From NCBI GenBank assembly GCA_033765345.1, contig JANRIC010000110.1, positions 1 through 5,697 on the forward strand: 5,697 nt of DNA. The letters run 5' to 3'. Position numbers and translations under genes: made by a program. This DNA is from JANRIC01 sp033765345. GTDB taxonomy: Bacteria; Bacteroidota; Bacteroidia; Cytophagales; Microscillaceae. The notes beneath the pieces are model-generated. The model did not search any database and was not told where the DNA came from. It worked only from the letters and a program-made list of their open reading frames with translations. Below are positions 5,563-5,697 of this stretch, piece by piece (position 1 is the first letter of the stretch; every line of letters starts with the position of its first letter).

Positions 5563-5697
5563 GAAATTAAGGAAATTAAAGAAATTAAAGAAATTAAAGA
5601 AATTAAAGAAATTAAAGAAATTAAAGAAATTAAAGAAATTAAAGAAATTAAAGAAATTAAAGAAATTAAAGAAATTAAAGAAATTAAAGAAATTAAA
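5563..5697. repeat. 9-bp tandem array, unit GAAATTAAA, at least 15 copies
   Basis: A first variant unit, GAAATTAAG (5563-5571), is followed by 14 identical units of GAAATTAAA from 5572 to the last base. The array starts five bases past the cyclophilin stop and runs off the window, so the true copy number is unknown. A degenerate precursor, GAATAATTAAA, overlaps the stop codon itself. Perfect identity suggests recent expansion by slippage. Because nine is a multiple of three, two plus-strand frames stay open, reading (EIK)n and (LKK)n; no start or ribosome binding site supports translation. There is no spacer, so it is not a CRISPR array. Confidence 0.97.

Noticed and set aside
5563..5697. CRISPR array
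   Set aside because: Units are 9 bp, directly joined and have no spacers.

Overview
This window looks like chromosomal DNA from a member of the Bacteroidota. The clues are AT-rich intergenic regions, starts without clear Shine-Dalgarno sequences, a promoter matching the Bacteroidota TTG / TAnnTTTG pattern, a Sec signal ending in SAQ, and a protein whose N-terminus resembles the arm domain of Bacteroidota integrases. The genus cannot be named from the sequence. The first bases are a perfect palindrome and the last 135 bases a perfect 9-bp tandem array, so the window may be a contig bounded by repeats.

Layout: (1) 1-456 has no convincing gene. It holds the palindrome, short direct repeats, one promoter-like element and a strong GC-rich hairpin. 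(2) 457-1901 (+) is a translationally coupled pair sharing one base (TAATG): an alpha/beta-hydrolase (lipase/esterase type) and a phospholipase D-superfamily protein with a single HKD motif. (3) 1902-2059 separates converging genes and carries a 15-bp perfect inverted repeat that could be a miniature mobile element or a bidirectional terminator. (4) 2060-2797 (-) is a secreted protein of unknown function with its own recognisable promoter and an operator-like dyad. (5) 4229 to 2968 (-) is a probable two-gene operon: a small helical TPR-like protein, then a 233-residue protein with an integrase-arm-like N-terminus. (6) 4393-5557 (+) is a probable two-gene operon: a DUF952-family protein and a cyclophilin-type peptidyl-prolyl isomerase lipoprotein. 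(7) 5563-5697 is the tandem array, starting five bases after the cyclophilin stop codon and running off the end.

Functionally this reads as several small chromosomal units rather than one system. Possible biological links are the hydrolase/PLD pair (both hydrolyse ester or phosphodiester bonds) and extracytoplasmic protein folding by the lipoprotein cyclophilin. I see no tRNA, rRNA, CRISPR array, transposase gene or complete known defence locus. The points most worth checking are the tandem array, the inverted-repeat element at 1944-2032, the hairpin leader, the coupled hydrolase/PLD pair and the arm-like protein. None of them proves a new system.
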